The notes beneath the pieces are model-generated. The model did not search any database, was not told the DNA's origin, and worked only from the letters and a program-made list of their open reading frames with translations. The position numbers were made by a program, and so were the translations under genes. A DNA stretch of 64,000 nt from the NCBI RefSeq assembly GCF_016904945.1, contig NZ_JADIKF010000040.1, forward strand, positions 868,001-932,000. The letters are read 5' to 3'. Shown piece by piece: positions 16,178-24,554 of this stretch (position 1 is the stretch's first letter; every line of letters begins with the position of its first letter). Source of the DNA: Dyella mobilis. GTDB taxonomy: Bacteria; Pseudomonadota; Gammaproteobacteria; Xanthomonadales; Rhodanobacteraceae.

Positions 16178-17374
16178 TCACACTTTCGGCGAAGGAATGC
16201 GCACCAGCAGGACGTCGTGCGAATGCAGTGCGATGGCTTGATGATCCTGCAGCGTCACCGCCTTGCCCGTCCACAGATCCTCGCCTTGCTGCGTGCCGTG
16301 CAGGCCCAGTTTGGAAAGATCCAGATGGAACGGATGCGTGCCGGCATGACGCGTTCCACCAACGTTGAATACCGCCACCGCCAGCGCACCGCCCTGCAAG
16401 GGACGCGTCCACACTTCCACTTCACCGTCGGCATAGGCGCGGGTGGCCTGCTTGCCTAGCGCATCCTGGTCGATTGCGATCACTTCGCGGCGGGTGAGAA
16501 TGTCGCGCACAGCCGGTGTCATGTGCGCCAGATCGTTACCGGCCAGCAGCGGTGCGGCAAGCATCGCCCACCAGCTGAAGTGCGAGCGGTTTTCCGCGGC
16601 GGTGAGATGGCCGTTGCCGACTTCCAGCATGTCCGGATCGTTCCAGTGGCCAGGGCGCGAGTATTTGGCAAGCCCGGCTTGCTGCGAGGCAAGCGTATAG
16701 ATGCGATCCCAGTCCGGTGAGATATCGCCAGTGGTGCGCCACAGGTTGCCGCCGACGCTAGCATCGGAAGCCCACTCCCATACCGCATCCATGCCGTACT
16801 GGCACAGGGAGTAGACGATCGGCCGATGGACCGTGTTCAAGGCCTCGCGCATGGTTCGGTAGGCGCCTTCCATCAAGCGCATCTGTGCTTCCGGATCGTT
16901 CGGCGCTTTTTCCTTCATCACGTCGCCGTAGCTGCAAAGATCGTATTTGAGGTAATCCACGCCCCAGTCGGCGTACGTCTGCGCGTCCTGCTTTTCGTGC
17001 CCAAGCGAGCCGGCGAAACCTGCACAGGTTTTCGGGCCCGGCGAGCTGTAGATGCCAAGCTTCAGGCCCTTGCTATGCACGTAGTCGGCCAGTGCCTTCA
17101 TGTCGGGAAAGCGTGCGTTGGGGTGGATGACACCCTTCGCGTCGCGCTCGCCCTGCCAGCCGTCGTCGATATTCACGTAGACATAGCCGGCATCGCGCAT
17201 GCCGCTGGTCACCATGGCGTCGGCCGCCGCGCGCACGTCGGCATCAGTGACTTTTTCAGCGAAGAAATTCCAGCTATTCCAACCCATCGGCGGCGTTTTG
17301 GCCACGGGCGTTTCGGCATTCGCGGTGCCGGAAATCGTGAGAAGTACAGCTAAGACGATGCACGAAAAGCGCAT
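16178..17374 (-). CDS. Secreted alpha-galactosidase, GH27
   Basis: A 398-residue exported glycosidase. The signal peptide is residues 1-20 (IVLAVLLTISGTANA). The barrel starts with TPPMGWNSWNFF (28-39), which is diagnostic of GH27. The nucleophile is D145 in VDYLKYDLCSYGD and the acid/base is D217 in LWRTTGDI. The enzyme releases terminal alpha-galactosyl residues from galactosides such as melibiose and galactomannans. The frame is open upstream to 17461, but the ATG at 17374 gives a clean signal peptide. A short beta-sandwich C-terminal domain follows the barrel. Confidence 0.93.
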   Translation of the reverse strand: MRFSCIVLAVLLTISGTANAETPVAKTPPMGWNSWNFFAEKVTDADVRAAADAMVTSGMRDAGYVYVNIDDGWQGERDAKGVIHPNARFPDMKALADYVHSKGLKLGIYSSPGPKTCAGFAGSLGHEKQDAQTYADWGVDYLKYDLCSYGDVMKEKAPNDPEAQMRLMEGAYRTMREALNTVHRPIVYSLCQYGMDAVWEWASDASVGGNLWRTTGDISPDWDRIYTLASQQAGLAKYSRPGHWNDPDMLEVGNGHLTAAENRSHFSWWAMLAAPLLAGNDLAHMTPAVRDILTRREVIAIDQDALGKQATRAYADGEVEVWTRPLQGGALAVAVFNVGGTRHAGTHPFHLDLSKLGLHGTQQGEDLWTGKAVTLQDHQAIALHSHDVLLVRIPSPKV

Positions 17375-17726
17375 GGACAACCTCGTTATGAGTGTGGACA
17401 CAGGTGGGCGTGGCGATGTATCGATGCCTTCTTCGGCATCGGTGGCGACGCCGATAATCACTTCGCGTCACGCCAGCGCAAGCATTCTTGGCCCATTTCC
17501 AACGCAATTTCCACACAATTTTTCAGTTGTGCAGACATGCGCATCGCTCGCCGCTTTTTTTGATCAAGCGGCCTCTCGCCATGGTGAACGAAGATGGTTA
17601 CGTGCACGGCGACAGACGAAACGTTCGATGCGAGCAATCGATTCCCGAGTGAACTCGCCCCTCTCCGGCAACGGGAGGGGCCCTTTTTTTGCCGCACCAG
17701 GAAACAGAGAAATGCGGCGTCGATGG
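17375..17726. other. Intergenic region upstream of alpha-galactosidase
   Basis: About 350 bases between two minus-strand genes. It should hold the alpha-galactosidase promoter. A hairpin GCCCCTCTCCG / CGGGAGGGGC followed by a run of seven T (17657-17690) looks like a terminator on the plus strand, yet no plus-strand gene precedes it. It may be a REP-type element or end an unseen RNA. No gene is supported. Confidence 0.45.
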
Positions 17727-18464
17727 TCAACGCGGCACCACGTCCCGCCCGACTCGCTTGATGTGCTGCTCCACGTACATCGCCGCCGCATCCGGATCGC
17801 CGCAGACGATGGCCTCGTAGATCAGCCGATGTTCGGACACATACAGCCGCACGCGCTTGGCCTCATAGATGCCTTCGTCTTTCAGGCGCTTCCACAGCGG
17901 CTGATCCATGGTCTTGGCGACCACGTCGGCGATTTTCACCAGCAGCGGATCGCCGGTCATCACGGCAAGCTGGCGATGAAACATGCGGTCGCTGTCGTTC
18001 CACAGCGCACATTGTTCGAGATCGGCAATGTCGTCGATCGATTCCATGCGGGCCAGATAATGCTCGGCCAGCGCATCCGGTTTCGCGCGCTGCGCCGCGC
18101 GCCGGGCAATGGCAGGCTCCAGAATCAGGCGAAGATCCAGCGTGGAGCCGGGGCTGAAATCGGGGTCGGCCTCGATGTCGCCGATCGTCGCGGCCAGCGA
18201 CAGCAACTGCAGCGCATCGCCGCTGACATACGTGCCGGCGTCGCGGTGCGTGACCACCAGGCCCTGGTTCTGCAATGCGCCGATGGCCTCGCGCACCGCC
18301 GGCCGCCCTACGCGGAAGCGGGAGGCCAGCTCGCGTTCCGACGGCAGCCGTTCGTCGGCATTGAACTGGCCGTTGCGGATATTGCCGCGAATGCGCTCGG
18401 CAACCTGCTCATAGACTTGCTTGGGACGAAAGGACCCGCCGAAGACTGCCTCGTTCTTGGCCAT
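17727..18464 (-). CDS. GntR-family (FadR-type) transcriptional regulator
   Basis: A 245-residue regulator. A winged helix domain (~15-75) has the GntR signature RLPSERELASRFRVGRPAVR, where helix-turn-helix residues are clear. An all-helical FCD ligand domain follows (~90-230) with the metal-ligand type residues in FHRQLA and SEHRLIYEAI. The ATG at 18464 follows GGGAGG by five bases; upstream frame to 18533 is discarded. It is divergent from the hydroxyproline-type racemase/dehydratase gene, which it probably controls in response to a proline derivative or a downstream metabolite. Confidence 0.88.
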   Translation of the reverse strand: MAKNEAVFGGSFRPKQVYEQVAERIRGNIRNGQFNADERLPSERELASRFRVGRPAVREAIGALQNQGLVVTHRDAGTYVSGDALQLLSLAATIGDIEADPDFSPGSTLDLRLILEPAIARRAAQRAKPDALAEHYLARMESIDDIADLEQCALWNDSDRMFHRQLAVMTGDPLLVKIADVVAKTMDQPLWKRLKDEGIYEAKRVRLYVSEHRLIYEAIVCGDPDAAAMYVEQHIKRVGRDVVPR

Positions 18465-18583
18465 GCACGCCTCCCATCGGCTTTTATTGGCGACTACTCG
18501 CTCGGCGAGTATAGCGATCCGTTTGATTGTCACTGTGTGGTGGCCTACATTTCAGCCCACTCGCGCGCCAGCAAGGGGGAAGG

Positions 18584-19591
18584 ATGAAGCCGGATCGTTT
18601 CATCGACACCGTGGAAGTGCATGCCGCCGGCGAGGCGTTTCGCATCGTCACCAGCGGCTGGCCCAAGCCTTTGGGTCGCAGCATCGTGGAACGCCGCGCC
18701 TGGCTGAAAGAACACGCCGACCACTTGCGCCGCGCCCTGATGCTGGAGCCACGCGGCCACGCGCACATGTACGGCGGCTACCTGACCGAGCCCGTCAGCG
18801 AAGGCGCCGACCTCGGCGTGATCTTCATGCACAACGAAGGCTATAGCGATCATTGCGGCCACGGCGTGATTGCGCTGGCCACGGCGGCGGTGGAGCTGGG
18901 CTGGGTCGAGCGCAGCAAGCCGGAAACGCGCGTCGGCATCGACGCACCATGCGGCTTTATCGAAGCATTCGTGCAATGGAACGGCGAGCACGCCGGGCGT
19001 GTACATTTCGTCAACGTGCCCTCTTTCATCTGGCAGCGCGATGCCGTGGTGCAAACGCCGTCCTTTGGCGAAGTGCGCGGCGACATCGCGTTCGGCGGCG
19101 CCTTCTATTTTTATGCGTCGGGCCGGCCATTCGGGCTGTCGATCCGCGAGACCGAGGTGGATCGGCTTACCCAATTCGGCGACGAGGTAAAGCGCGCCGC
19201 CAACGCGATGTACAAGGTCGTGCACCCGCAGATTCCCGAGATCAACCACATCTACGGGACGATTATCGACAACGCGCCGCGCCACGCCGGTTCCACACAG
19301 GCCAACTGTTGCGTGTTCGCCGACCGCGAAGTGGATCGCTCCCCCACCGGCTCCGGCACCGCCGGCCGCGTGGCGCAGTTGTTCTTGCGCGGCGAACTGG
19401 CGCGGCAGGACACACTGGTGAATGAGTCCATTATCGGCACGATCTTTCGCGGCCGCGTGCTGGAGCAAACCACGCTCGACCGGTTCGATGCCGTGATTCC
19501 GGAAATCGAAGGCGACGCATACGTCTGCGGTTTCGCCCAGTGGCTGATCGACGAGCGCGATCCCCTGACCCACGGATTTCTGGTGCGCTGA
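18584..19591 (+). CDS. Proline racemase family, probable trans-3-hydroxy-L-proline dehydratase
   Basis: A 335-residue proline racemase-fold enzyme. The first active-site position is Cys, C91 in SDHCGHGVI. The second, which is Cys in proline racemase and 4-hydroxyproline epimerase, is T255 in DRSPTGSGTAG. A Cys/Thr pair is the known signature of trans-3-hydroxy-L-proline dehydratase, which makes pyrroline-2-carboxylate by loss of water. The assignment rests on these residues. The ribosome binding site GGGGGAAGG precedes the ATG at 18584. It is divergent from a GntR regulator, a frequent arrangement for hydroxyproline catabolism; no ketimine reductase gene is nearby. Confidence 0.85.
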   Translation: MKPDRFIDTVEVHAAGEAFRIVTSGWPKPLGRSIVERRAWLKEHADHLRRALMLEPRGHAHMYGGYLTEPVSEGADLGVIFMHNEGYSDHCGHGVIALATAAVELGWVERSKPETRVGIDAPCGFIEAFVQWNGEHAGRVHFVNVPSFIWQRDAVVQTPSFGEVRGDIAFGGAFYFYASGRPFGLSIRETEVDRLTQFGDEVKRAANAMYKVVHPQIPEINHIYGTIIDNAPRHAGSTQANCCVFADREVDRSPTGSGTAGRVAQLFLRGELARQDTLVNESIIGTIFRGRVLEQTTLDRFDAVIPEIEGDAYVCGFAQWLIDERDPLTHGFLVR

Positions 19592-19764
19592 CGATTTGTG
19601 CCGACATCGTCATCTCTCCGACGAAATTTTCCTCAAGACCTGAGCCGCCACGCTTCCCACACTGGAGAACGCCAGCTTTTGTGCTGGCGATAACGCCATT
19701 GAGCGAACGAACCGTCGTTTCGCGACCCGGTTCGTCACACATCCAGACATTGGGAGGGTAGATC

Positions 19765-21507
19765 ATGTTACGACCCGCAATGCTTTCGAAAGGATTGGCG
19801 CTTGCCTGTTGGGGACTGGCAAGCATCGGCGTAGTGGATACTGCGTTTGCCGCGCAGGCATCACCTGCATCCAAGGTGACGTTGAACGAAGCCGTCGCGC
19901 TTCAAGCTGGCGATCAAGCGACGTTGATGGGTTCGAGTGCGCCGGTTCGCGTGAACGTCGTGCTGAAAATGCACAACCCGGCCGAACTGCAGCAGATCGC
20001 TGAAGCCGTGCGAACGCACCAGCGAAATCCGTTGTCGGACAGCGATCTGGCCAATCGCTACCTGCCCACTCGTGCCGATGCGCAACGCGTTTCCGACTTT
20101 CTGCACGCCAACGGCTTCGATCAGATTTATATCTCCAAGGACAATGTGATCGTCACGGCCGTGGGTACATCGGCCAATGTGCAGTCCGCTTTCAAGACAC
20201 GCCTTTACAGCCTGCATCGCGGCAAGCGGTCTGGTGTGGCGAATGCCGATCCGGTGAGTATTCCTTCCAGCCTGAGCGATGTGATCGGCGCGGTGCATGG
20301 CTTGCGCTCCTACGCCGAGCGCGGCACGTCGGCAGCGAAGGTTGCCGCCAGCACCAAGGGCAAACTCACCTGGAAGGGCAAGGGCGCGCCGGGTGCGGAG
20401 TCGACGGAGGGCGTGGTGGCCTGCCGCGAATGCGTGCACGGCCCTACCGACTTTCCTTCGCTGTACGGCGCCAGCAACCTCGCACCGGCGAGCAATCAGG
20501 TGGTGGCGGTGATCGGCGTGGGCGATCAAAGCAACACCAATTATCTGTATCAGACCTGGGCCAGCAATTACGGCTTTCCGTTCATTCCGCTCAATGTGAC
20601 CTACCCCACCGGCTATACGCCCGGCGATTACGAGGCGCAGACGGAGGCCGCGCTCGACGTGGATGCGGTCGCCACCATGACCGGCGGATTGCAGAACATC
20701 GCGTTTTACTCGGCACCGTCGACCAATCTCGATGACGAACTGACTGCGGTGACGGCCGCGATCAACGACAACCGCTCGACCATTTCTCTTTCGTTCGCCG
20801 CCAGCTGCGATTCGGATATCGGCCAGGATTTGCGCACCAGCTGGGATCAGGAACTTTCGGCGGCGGTCGCCAAGGGCATCACAGTGTTCGCCGTCACGCA
20901 GGACGACGGTGGCTATCCGGGATGCTCGAACAACCAGAGTTCCACCGGCTTTCCGGCCAGTTCGCCGTATGTCGTTTCGGTGGGTGCGTCCACACTTTTC
21001 AATACGGTGGACTCCTACTCCACCTACGATCACGAAACCTTGTGGACCGGTAGCGAAAGCGGACCGGCTGCGACCGAGCCGCGCCCGGCTTATCAAAACG
21101 TGGTTTCCAACATCGTAGGCAGCATGCGCGGCACGCCGGACTTCGTGATGGATGGCGACCCGAATTCCGGTTTGTGGATCGTCACCGGCGGCTATGACAG
21201 CACCGGTACCTATCAAACGGAATGGGCCGTCTACGGCGGCACCAGTCTCGCCGCACCGCTACTAGCCGGCACGTATGCAAGATTGCTGCAAAGTGGCATC
21301 CCGCCGTATTTCTGGCAGCAAAATTTCTACGAGCTCGGCGTGGGCCAGGTCAATCACACCAACACCGATTGCGTCAGCTGCTACAACCTGCTGACCGGTG
21401 GCAGCAACGGAGCTTATTCCGTGGTCCCGGGGCAGTTCAACCAGGCTTCCGGATGGGGTTCGTGGAATGCAGGTTCGCTTGCGACGGGGTTGCAGCTTCA
21501 GCGGTAA
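19765..21507 (+). CDS. Secreted S53 family peptidase (sedolisin/kumamolisin type)
   Basis: A 580-residue exported acid serine peptidase. The signal peptide covers residues 1-30 (ends TAFAAQ). An N-terminal prodomain of the pro-kumamolisin type runs to ~200 and is removed on activation. The catalytic Glu and Asp are E294 and D298 in TEAALDVDAVATM. The serine is S494 in YGGTSLAAPLLAG. Two cysteine pairs (VACRECVHG and DCVSCYN) may form disulphides. It degrades proteins outside the cell at low pH. It is monocistronic and closed by a hairpin at 21515. Confidence 0.92.
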   Translation: MLRPAMLSKGLALACWGLASIGVVDTAFAAQASPASKVTLNEAVALQAGDQATLMGSSAPVRVNVVLKMHNPAELQQIAEAVRTHQRNPLSDSDLANRYLPTRADAQRVSDFLHANGFDQIYISKDNVIVTAVGTSANVQSAFKTRLYSLHRGKRSGVANADPVSIPSSLSDVIGAVHGLRSYAERGTSAAKVAASTKGKLTWKGKGAPGAESTEGVVACRECVHGPTDFPSLYGASNLAPASNQVVAVIGVGDQSNTNYLYQTWASNYGFPFIPLNVTYPTGYTPGDYEAQTEAALDVDAVATMTGGLQNIAFYSAPSTNLDDELTAVTAAINDNRSTISLSFAASCDSDIGQDLRTSWDQELSAAVAKGITVFAVTQDDGGYPGCSNNQSSTGFPASSPYVVSVGASTLFNTVDSYSTYDHETLWTGSESGPAATEPRPAYQNVVSNIVGSMRGTPDFVMDGDPNSGLWIVTGGYDSTGTYQTEWAVYGGTSLAAPLLAGTYARLLQSGIPPYFWQQNFYELGVGQVNHTNTDCVSCYNLLTGGSNGAYSVVPGQFNQASGWGSWNAGSLATGLQLQR

Positions 21508-21514
21508 AACTGCA

Positions 21515-21543
21515 ACGCCCCTCTTCGAATGGAAGAGGGGCGT
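21515..21543 (+). terminator. Hairpin after S53 peptidase
   Basis: ACGCCCCTCTTC (21515-21526) pairs with GAAGAGGGGCGT (21532-21543) over a 5-base loop. It starts eight bases after the stop codon. There is only a weak T-tract, but position and strength fit a terminator. Confidence 0.7.
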
Positions 21544-21554
21544 TCCGATTCGTA

Positions 21555-21594
21555 GGTTGGGTTACCCCGGACTTGATCCGGGGGTAATCCAACC
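21555..21594. repeat. Imperfect palindrome GGTTGGGTTACCCCGGA
   Basis: GGTTGGGTTACCCCGGA (21555-21571) and TCCGGGGGTAATCCAACC (21577-21594) pair with one mismatch and one bulge. The outer part (GGTTGGGTTA...CCAACC) matches the 30-base repeat at 21694, so the two belong to one repeat style placed in tandem. Confidence 0.55.
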
Positions 21595-21693
21595 ATTCAG
21601 AGGTGAGTGACGAGGAGTGAGTATTGAGAACGCGGCAAGGCAGCATTCTGGCTCGTTCTTGCTTCTCTCTTCTCTTTTTCTCACTTGCAAACC

Positions 21694-21723
21694 GTTGGGT
21701 TACGCTGCGCTAACCCAACCTAC
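21694..21723. repeat. 30-base palindromic repeat, copy 1
   Basis: A 30-base sequence starting GTTGGGTTACGC and ending CTAACCCAACCTAC. It is identical to 60852-60881. Its core TTGGGTTA / TAACCCAA is a perfect inverted repeat. It sits between the S53 peptidase and the convergent hydrolase stop. Such TTGGGTTA palindromes are widespread REP-like elements. Confidence 0.75.
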
Positions 21724-21733
21724 CTGGGGTCTG

Positions 21734-22666
21734 TTAGCACAAACCAAATGGCAGGTTCGGCGTCGCCACCACGCGATCGCCCACGCGTTCGCCGCGAATG
21801 AATGCCATGCTGGCTTCGATCACTTCCGGTGCATCCAGCACGCGGTGATGCCCCAGCCCTTGCGTGGTGAGCAGGCGCGAACCGGGCCAGTAGCGTGCAT
21901 AGCGCTCGCCCTCTTCCCACGGCACTTCGCGATCGTTGAGGTCGTGCACGATCAGGCCGGGCTGGCCGAGGGTCGGCACGTGGCGATGCACGGCGAAGTC
22001 GCGCGGCGAAGCGCCAGTGCGCTGCTTGAACCAATTGAAGAAGCGATCGCGCAGATGCTCGCCCAAGCGCACGAAGCGGATAAAGCGATTGGCGGCCGCT
22101 TCCAGGTCTGCCGCAGGCGCCACCAATACCAGGCGCTGCGCACGCCAGCTTTCGTCTTGCGCCAGCGCCAAGGCCGCGCCGCCCATGGAATGGCCGATGC
22201 CCAAAGCAGCGGTGCCGAAATGCCGGCCGACTGCGCGCGTGGCGTCGACGCAATCGGGCAAGGTGCACAGCTTGCCGGTGCTGGCGCCGTGGCCGGGCTG
22301 ATCGAAGCTGACCACTGCAAAGCCGCGTTCGCGCAATTGGTTCACCCACGGCAAATAGCGCAGGCCGAAGCTGGACCAGCCATGCACCAGCAAGGCGTAA
22401 GGCTGCCTGGAAGGATCGCCCCATACATACGTCGCGATGGTTTCGCCACCGACCTGCAACTGCCCGCGCTGCATCTCGGCATCGGGCTGCGCGGCGCGCG
22501 CGCGGCTGCGGCTGCTGGCAAAAGGCGTGGAGAACAAACGTGCGGCGCGATCCACGGTGCGTTGCGGTGCAAGCCGGCTGCCGAGGGTGAACGCGATGCG
22601 CACGGCGCCGAGTTTCCACGCCTGGTGGGAACTGCGCGCGCGTGGCGTTGCTGTCTGACGAGTCAT
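21734..22666 (-). CDS. Alpha/beta hydrolase
   Basis: A 310-residue hydrolase. After a ~70-residue basic N-terminal extension comes the fold core: LLVHGWSSFG (oxyanion loop), FDQPGHGAS, the nucleophile in GIGHSMGGAAL and a C-terminal histidine in GLGHHRVLD. The aspartate is probably in HDLNDREVPW. It is likely an esterase or thioesterase of unknown substrate. It lies 17 bases downstream of a TetR regulator on the same strand, so the two form an operon and the enzyme is probably under that repressor's control. Confidence 0.85.
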   Translation of the reverse strand: MTRQTATPRARSSHQAWKLGAVRIAFTLGSRLAPQRTVDRAARLFSTPFASSRSRARAAQPDAEMQRGQLQVGGETIATYVWGDPSRQPYALLVHGWSSFGLRYLPWVNQLRERGFAVVSFDQPGHGASTGKLCTLPDCVDATRAVGRHFGTAALGIGHSMGGAALALAQDESWRAQRLVLVAPAADLEAAANRFIRFVRLGEHLRDRFFNWFKQRTGASPRDFAVHRHVPTLGQPGLIVHDLNDREVPWEEGERYARYWPGSRLLTTQGLGHHRVLDAPEVIEASMAFIRGERVGDRVVATPNLPFGLC

Positions 22667-22683
22667 GGGGTGCTCCTGGGGGT

Positions 22684-23289
22684 TCAGGGCTGATAACTGG
22701 TGAACAGGCGATCGAGTGCGGCCCAGGCGTGGCGGCGGGCTTGTTCGAAACCGAACAGGCTGGCGTCGTGATGCAGGCCGAGCATCAGTGAGTAGAGTTC
22801 AAACGCGAACTGGTCGGTGTCGATGCCGCTGCGCAGATCGCCGGCGTCGATGGCCTGGTCGATTGCGCGGACGATTTCGCGGCGCCAGCCCGACTGCTGT
22901 TCTTTCACGCGTTGACGCATCGGGCTGTCGTCGCGGCCGTCGTATTCGGCCACGGCGCTGATCAGCACGCAGCCGCTTTGGTGGATGCGCCCCCACTCGG
23001 TCCAGCGTTCCAGCATGGCGCGCAGGCGCTGAAGCCCGCGCGGCTGGCGCACGGCCGGCAGCAGCACAAATTCGACGAAGCGTTTGGTGGCGGCATCGAG
23101 CACGGCCAATTGCAGGTCTTCACGCGAACCGAAATGCGCGAAGACTCCGCTTTTGGACATGCCCACACCCAACGCCAGGGCCCCGATGGAAAGGCCTTCG
23201 AGGCCGTCCTGGCGAGCCAGTTCGTAGGCGTGGTCGATGATCAGCTCGCGGGTGGCGGCGCCTTTGCTGGGGAGGGTGGCTGCGTTCAT
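22684..23289 (-). CDS. TetR-family transcriptional regulator
   Basis: A 201-residue repressor. The N-terminal helix-turn-helix (~10-58) reads ELARQDGLEGLSIGALALG followed by MSKSGVFAHFGSREDLQLAV, the classic TetR signature. The C-terminal ~130 residues are the helical ligand domain of the YxaF/TetR_C type. The ATG at 23289 is chosen because upstream frame (to 23451) adds non-conserved sequence and would cover the operator-like dyad at 23305. It is followed by the alpha/beta hydrolase in one operon. Confidence 0.88.
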   Translation of the reverse strand: MNAATLPSKGAATRELIIDHAYELARQDGLEGLSIGALALGVGMSKSGVFAHFGSREDLQLAVLDAATKRFVEFVLLPAVRQPRGLQRLRAMLERWTEWGRIHQSGCVLISAVAEYDGRDDSPMRQRVKEQQSGWRREIVRAIDQAIDAGDLRSGIDTDQFAFELYSLMLGLHHDASLFGFEQARRHAWAALDRLFTSYQP

Positions 23290-23304
23290 GGCGCGAAAAA
23301 TAGC

Positions 23305-23316
23305 ACGACCGTTCGT
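23305..23316. promoter_or_regulatory. Probable TetR operator dyad
   Basis: ACGA-CCGT-TCGT is a dyad with perfect 4-bp arms, within the wider A+T-flanked sequence AATAGCACGACCGTTCGTATT. It begins 16 bases upstream of the TetR start codon. The ACGACCGTTCG type core is common in operators of TetR repressors of this group. Autoregulation is inferred. Confidence 0.55.
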
Positions 23317-23591
23317 ATTATTCCAATGTCTGCCGACACCCCTCTCCAAAAGGCGGCCTGAGGTAAGCCAAAGGTCAGCCTCGCCCGGTATCAACAGCGG
23401 TTCGAGCGCCGCGGCCCACGCGGACAAGTCATCAGGGGGATGGCGACTCAACTAGCCGGCCACGGAATCGCAAGTAATTCGGCTGATTCCTGAACAAGCG
23501 AAAGCAATCACGTCAACAACGCTCGATACGATTGCGTTCCCCGTACTGCCAGCCGCCTGCCGCGGCTGCATTCAAATCTGGAGAGGACACC

Positions 23592-23921
23592 ATGATTAGC
23601 TTGACCCGCAAATTGGCCCTTGTTGCTGGCATTGGCCTTGCGCTGGCCAGTGTGAGTTACACCCCGTCCGCCTCGGCGCAGGTTGTCGTCGGCGTGGGCA
23701 TCGGCGTGGCACCGCCTCCGCCGCGTTATGAAGTGGTTCCGGTGGCACGCCCCGGCTATGTCTGGGTGCCGGGCTACTGGCAATGGAATCCGGGCTGGCA
23801 TCGCCACGTATGGGTGCAGGGCACCTGGATCGTGGCGCGTCCGGGCTGGCGCTATCACCAGGGCATCTGGGTGCGCGGCCGTGGCGGCTGGCAGTGGCGC
23901 GGTGGTTACTGGGGCCGCTGA
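23592..23921 (+). CDS. Exported YXWGXW-type repeat protein
   Basis: A 109-residue secreted protein. The signal peptide is residues ~1-29 (ends SASA). The mature part is a run of aromatic repeats: GYVWVPGYWQW, HRHVWVQGTWIVARPGW and GIWVRGRGGWQWRGGYWGR. This is the YXWGXW/BcpO-like pattern found in small surface or periplasmic proteins whose role is unknown. GGAGAGG precedes the ATG at 23592. A paralogue with lipoprotein signal follows 130 bases later. Confidence 0.8.
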   Translation: MISLTRKLALVAGIGLALASVSYTPSASAQVVVGVGIGVAPPPPRYEVVPVARPGYVWVPGYWQWNPGWHRHVWVQGTWIVARPGWRYHQGIWVRGRGGWQWRGGYWGR

Positions 23922-24050
23922 TCCCGCAATAACCTGCGCTCCTTCACGCGATGGAGCGCAGGTTCGGTTCGCTCGAGCACCGATTAAACTTGCGAGTCAT
24001 TCTGCTCGGATCGACAGATTCTTCGATCCATTCGTCTGGGGAAATCATTC

Positions 24051-24419
24051 ATGTCATTGCGTTTAGCTACGTTGCTGGCCTTGGCCGGCGTTACCGCCAT
24101 CACTGCCGGTTGCGTGGTGGAGCAGCCTGCTCCGCATCCGCGTCGCGTGGTTTACGTCGCGCCGCCGCCGCCCCCGCCGCCGCAGGTGGTGGAAGTGGTC
24201 GCGCCGCAGCCGCCGCCGGTCACGGTGATCGAAGAAGTGCCGCCGCCGCGTCCGGGCTTTATTTGGGCCCGCGCCTACTGGCATTGGGATGGCGGTCGCT
24301 ACGTCGCCGTGCGCGGTCATTGGGAAGTGGCTCGCCCGGGCTACCACTACGTGCATCCGCACTGGGAGCGCGGCCAGGGTGGCTGGCACTTCCGCGTCGG
24401 TGTGTGGGTGGCGGGCTGA
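24051..24419 (+). CDS. YXWGXW-type lipoprotein
   Basis: A 122-residue lipoprotein. The lipobox AITAGC places the lipidated cysteine at ~21. A proline-rich linker follows (APPPPPPPQVVEVV, residues ~37-60), then aromatic repeats of the same kind as the upstream gene (GFIWARAYWHWDGGRYVAV, GHWEVARPGYHYVHPHW). The two look like a duplication in which one copy is soluble and the other membrane-anchored. A strong terminator follows at 24445. Confidence 0.8.
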   Translation: MSLRLATLLALAGVTAITAGCVVEQPAPHPRRVVYVAPPPPPPPQVVEVVAPQPPPVTVIEEVPPPRPGFIWARAYWHWDGGRYVAVRGHWEVARPGYHYVHPHWERGQGGWHFRVGVWVAG

Positions 24420-24444
24420 TCCAGCGCGTTGCCACGAGGCTCGA

Positions 24445-24473
24445 AACGCCCCGCTTCGGCGGGGCGTTTTTTT
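24445..24473 (+). terminator. Rho-independent terminator
   Basis: AACGCCCCGC (24445-24454), loop TTCG, then GCGGGGCGTT (24459-24468) running into a T-tract. A textbook terminator 25 bases after the YXWGXW lipoprotein stop. Confidence 0.92.
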
Positions 24474-24554
24474 GCGCGAAAGCCAATGCGGGAACATTGG
24501 GCGCCGGAGCCGGTCGAGGAATGACCTGCATAGCCGGCAACAGGATGTGCTTCG

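Noticed and set aside
17657..17690. Hairpin plus T-tract as a terminator of a hidden plus-strand gene
   Set aside because: No plus-strand gene precedes it and both neighbours are on the minus strand; it is more likely a REP-type element.
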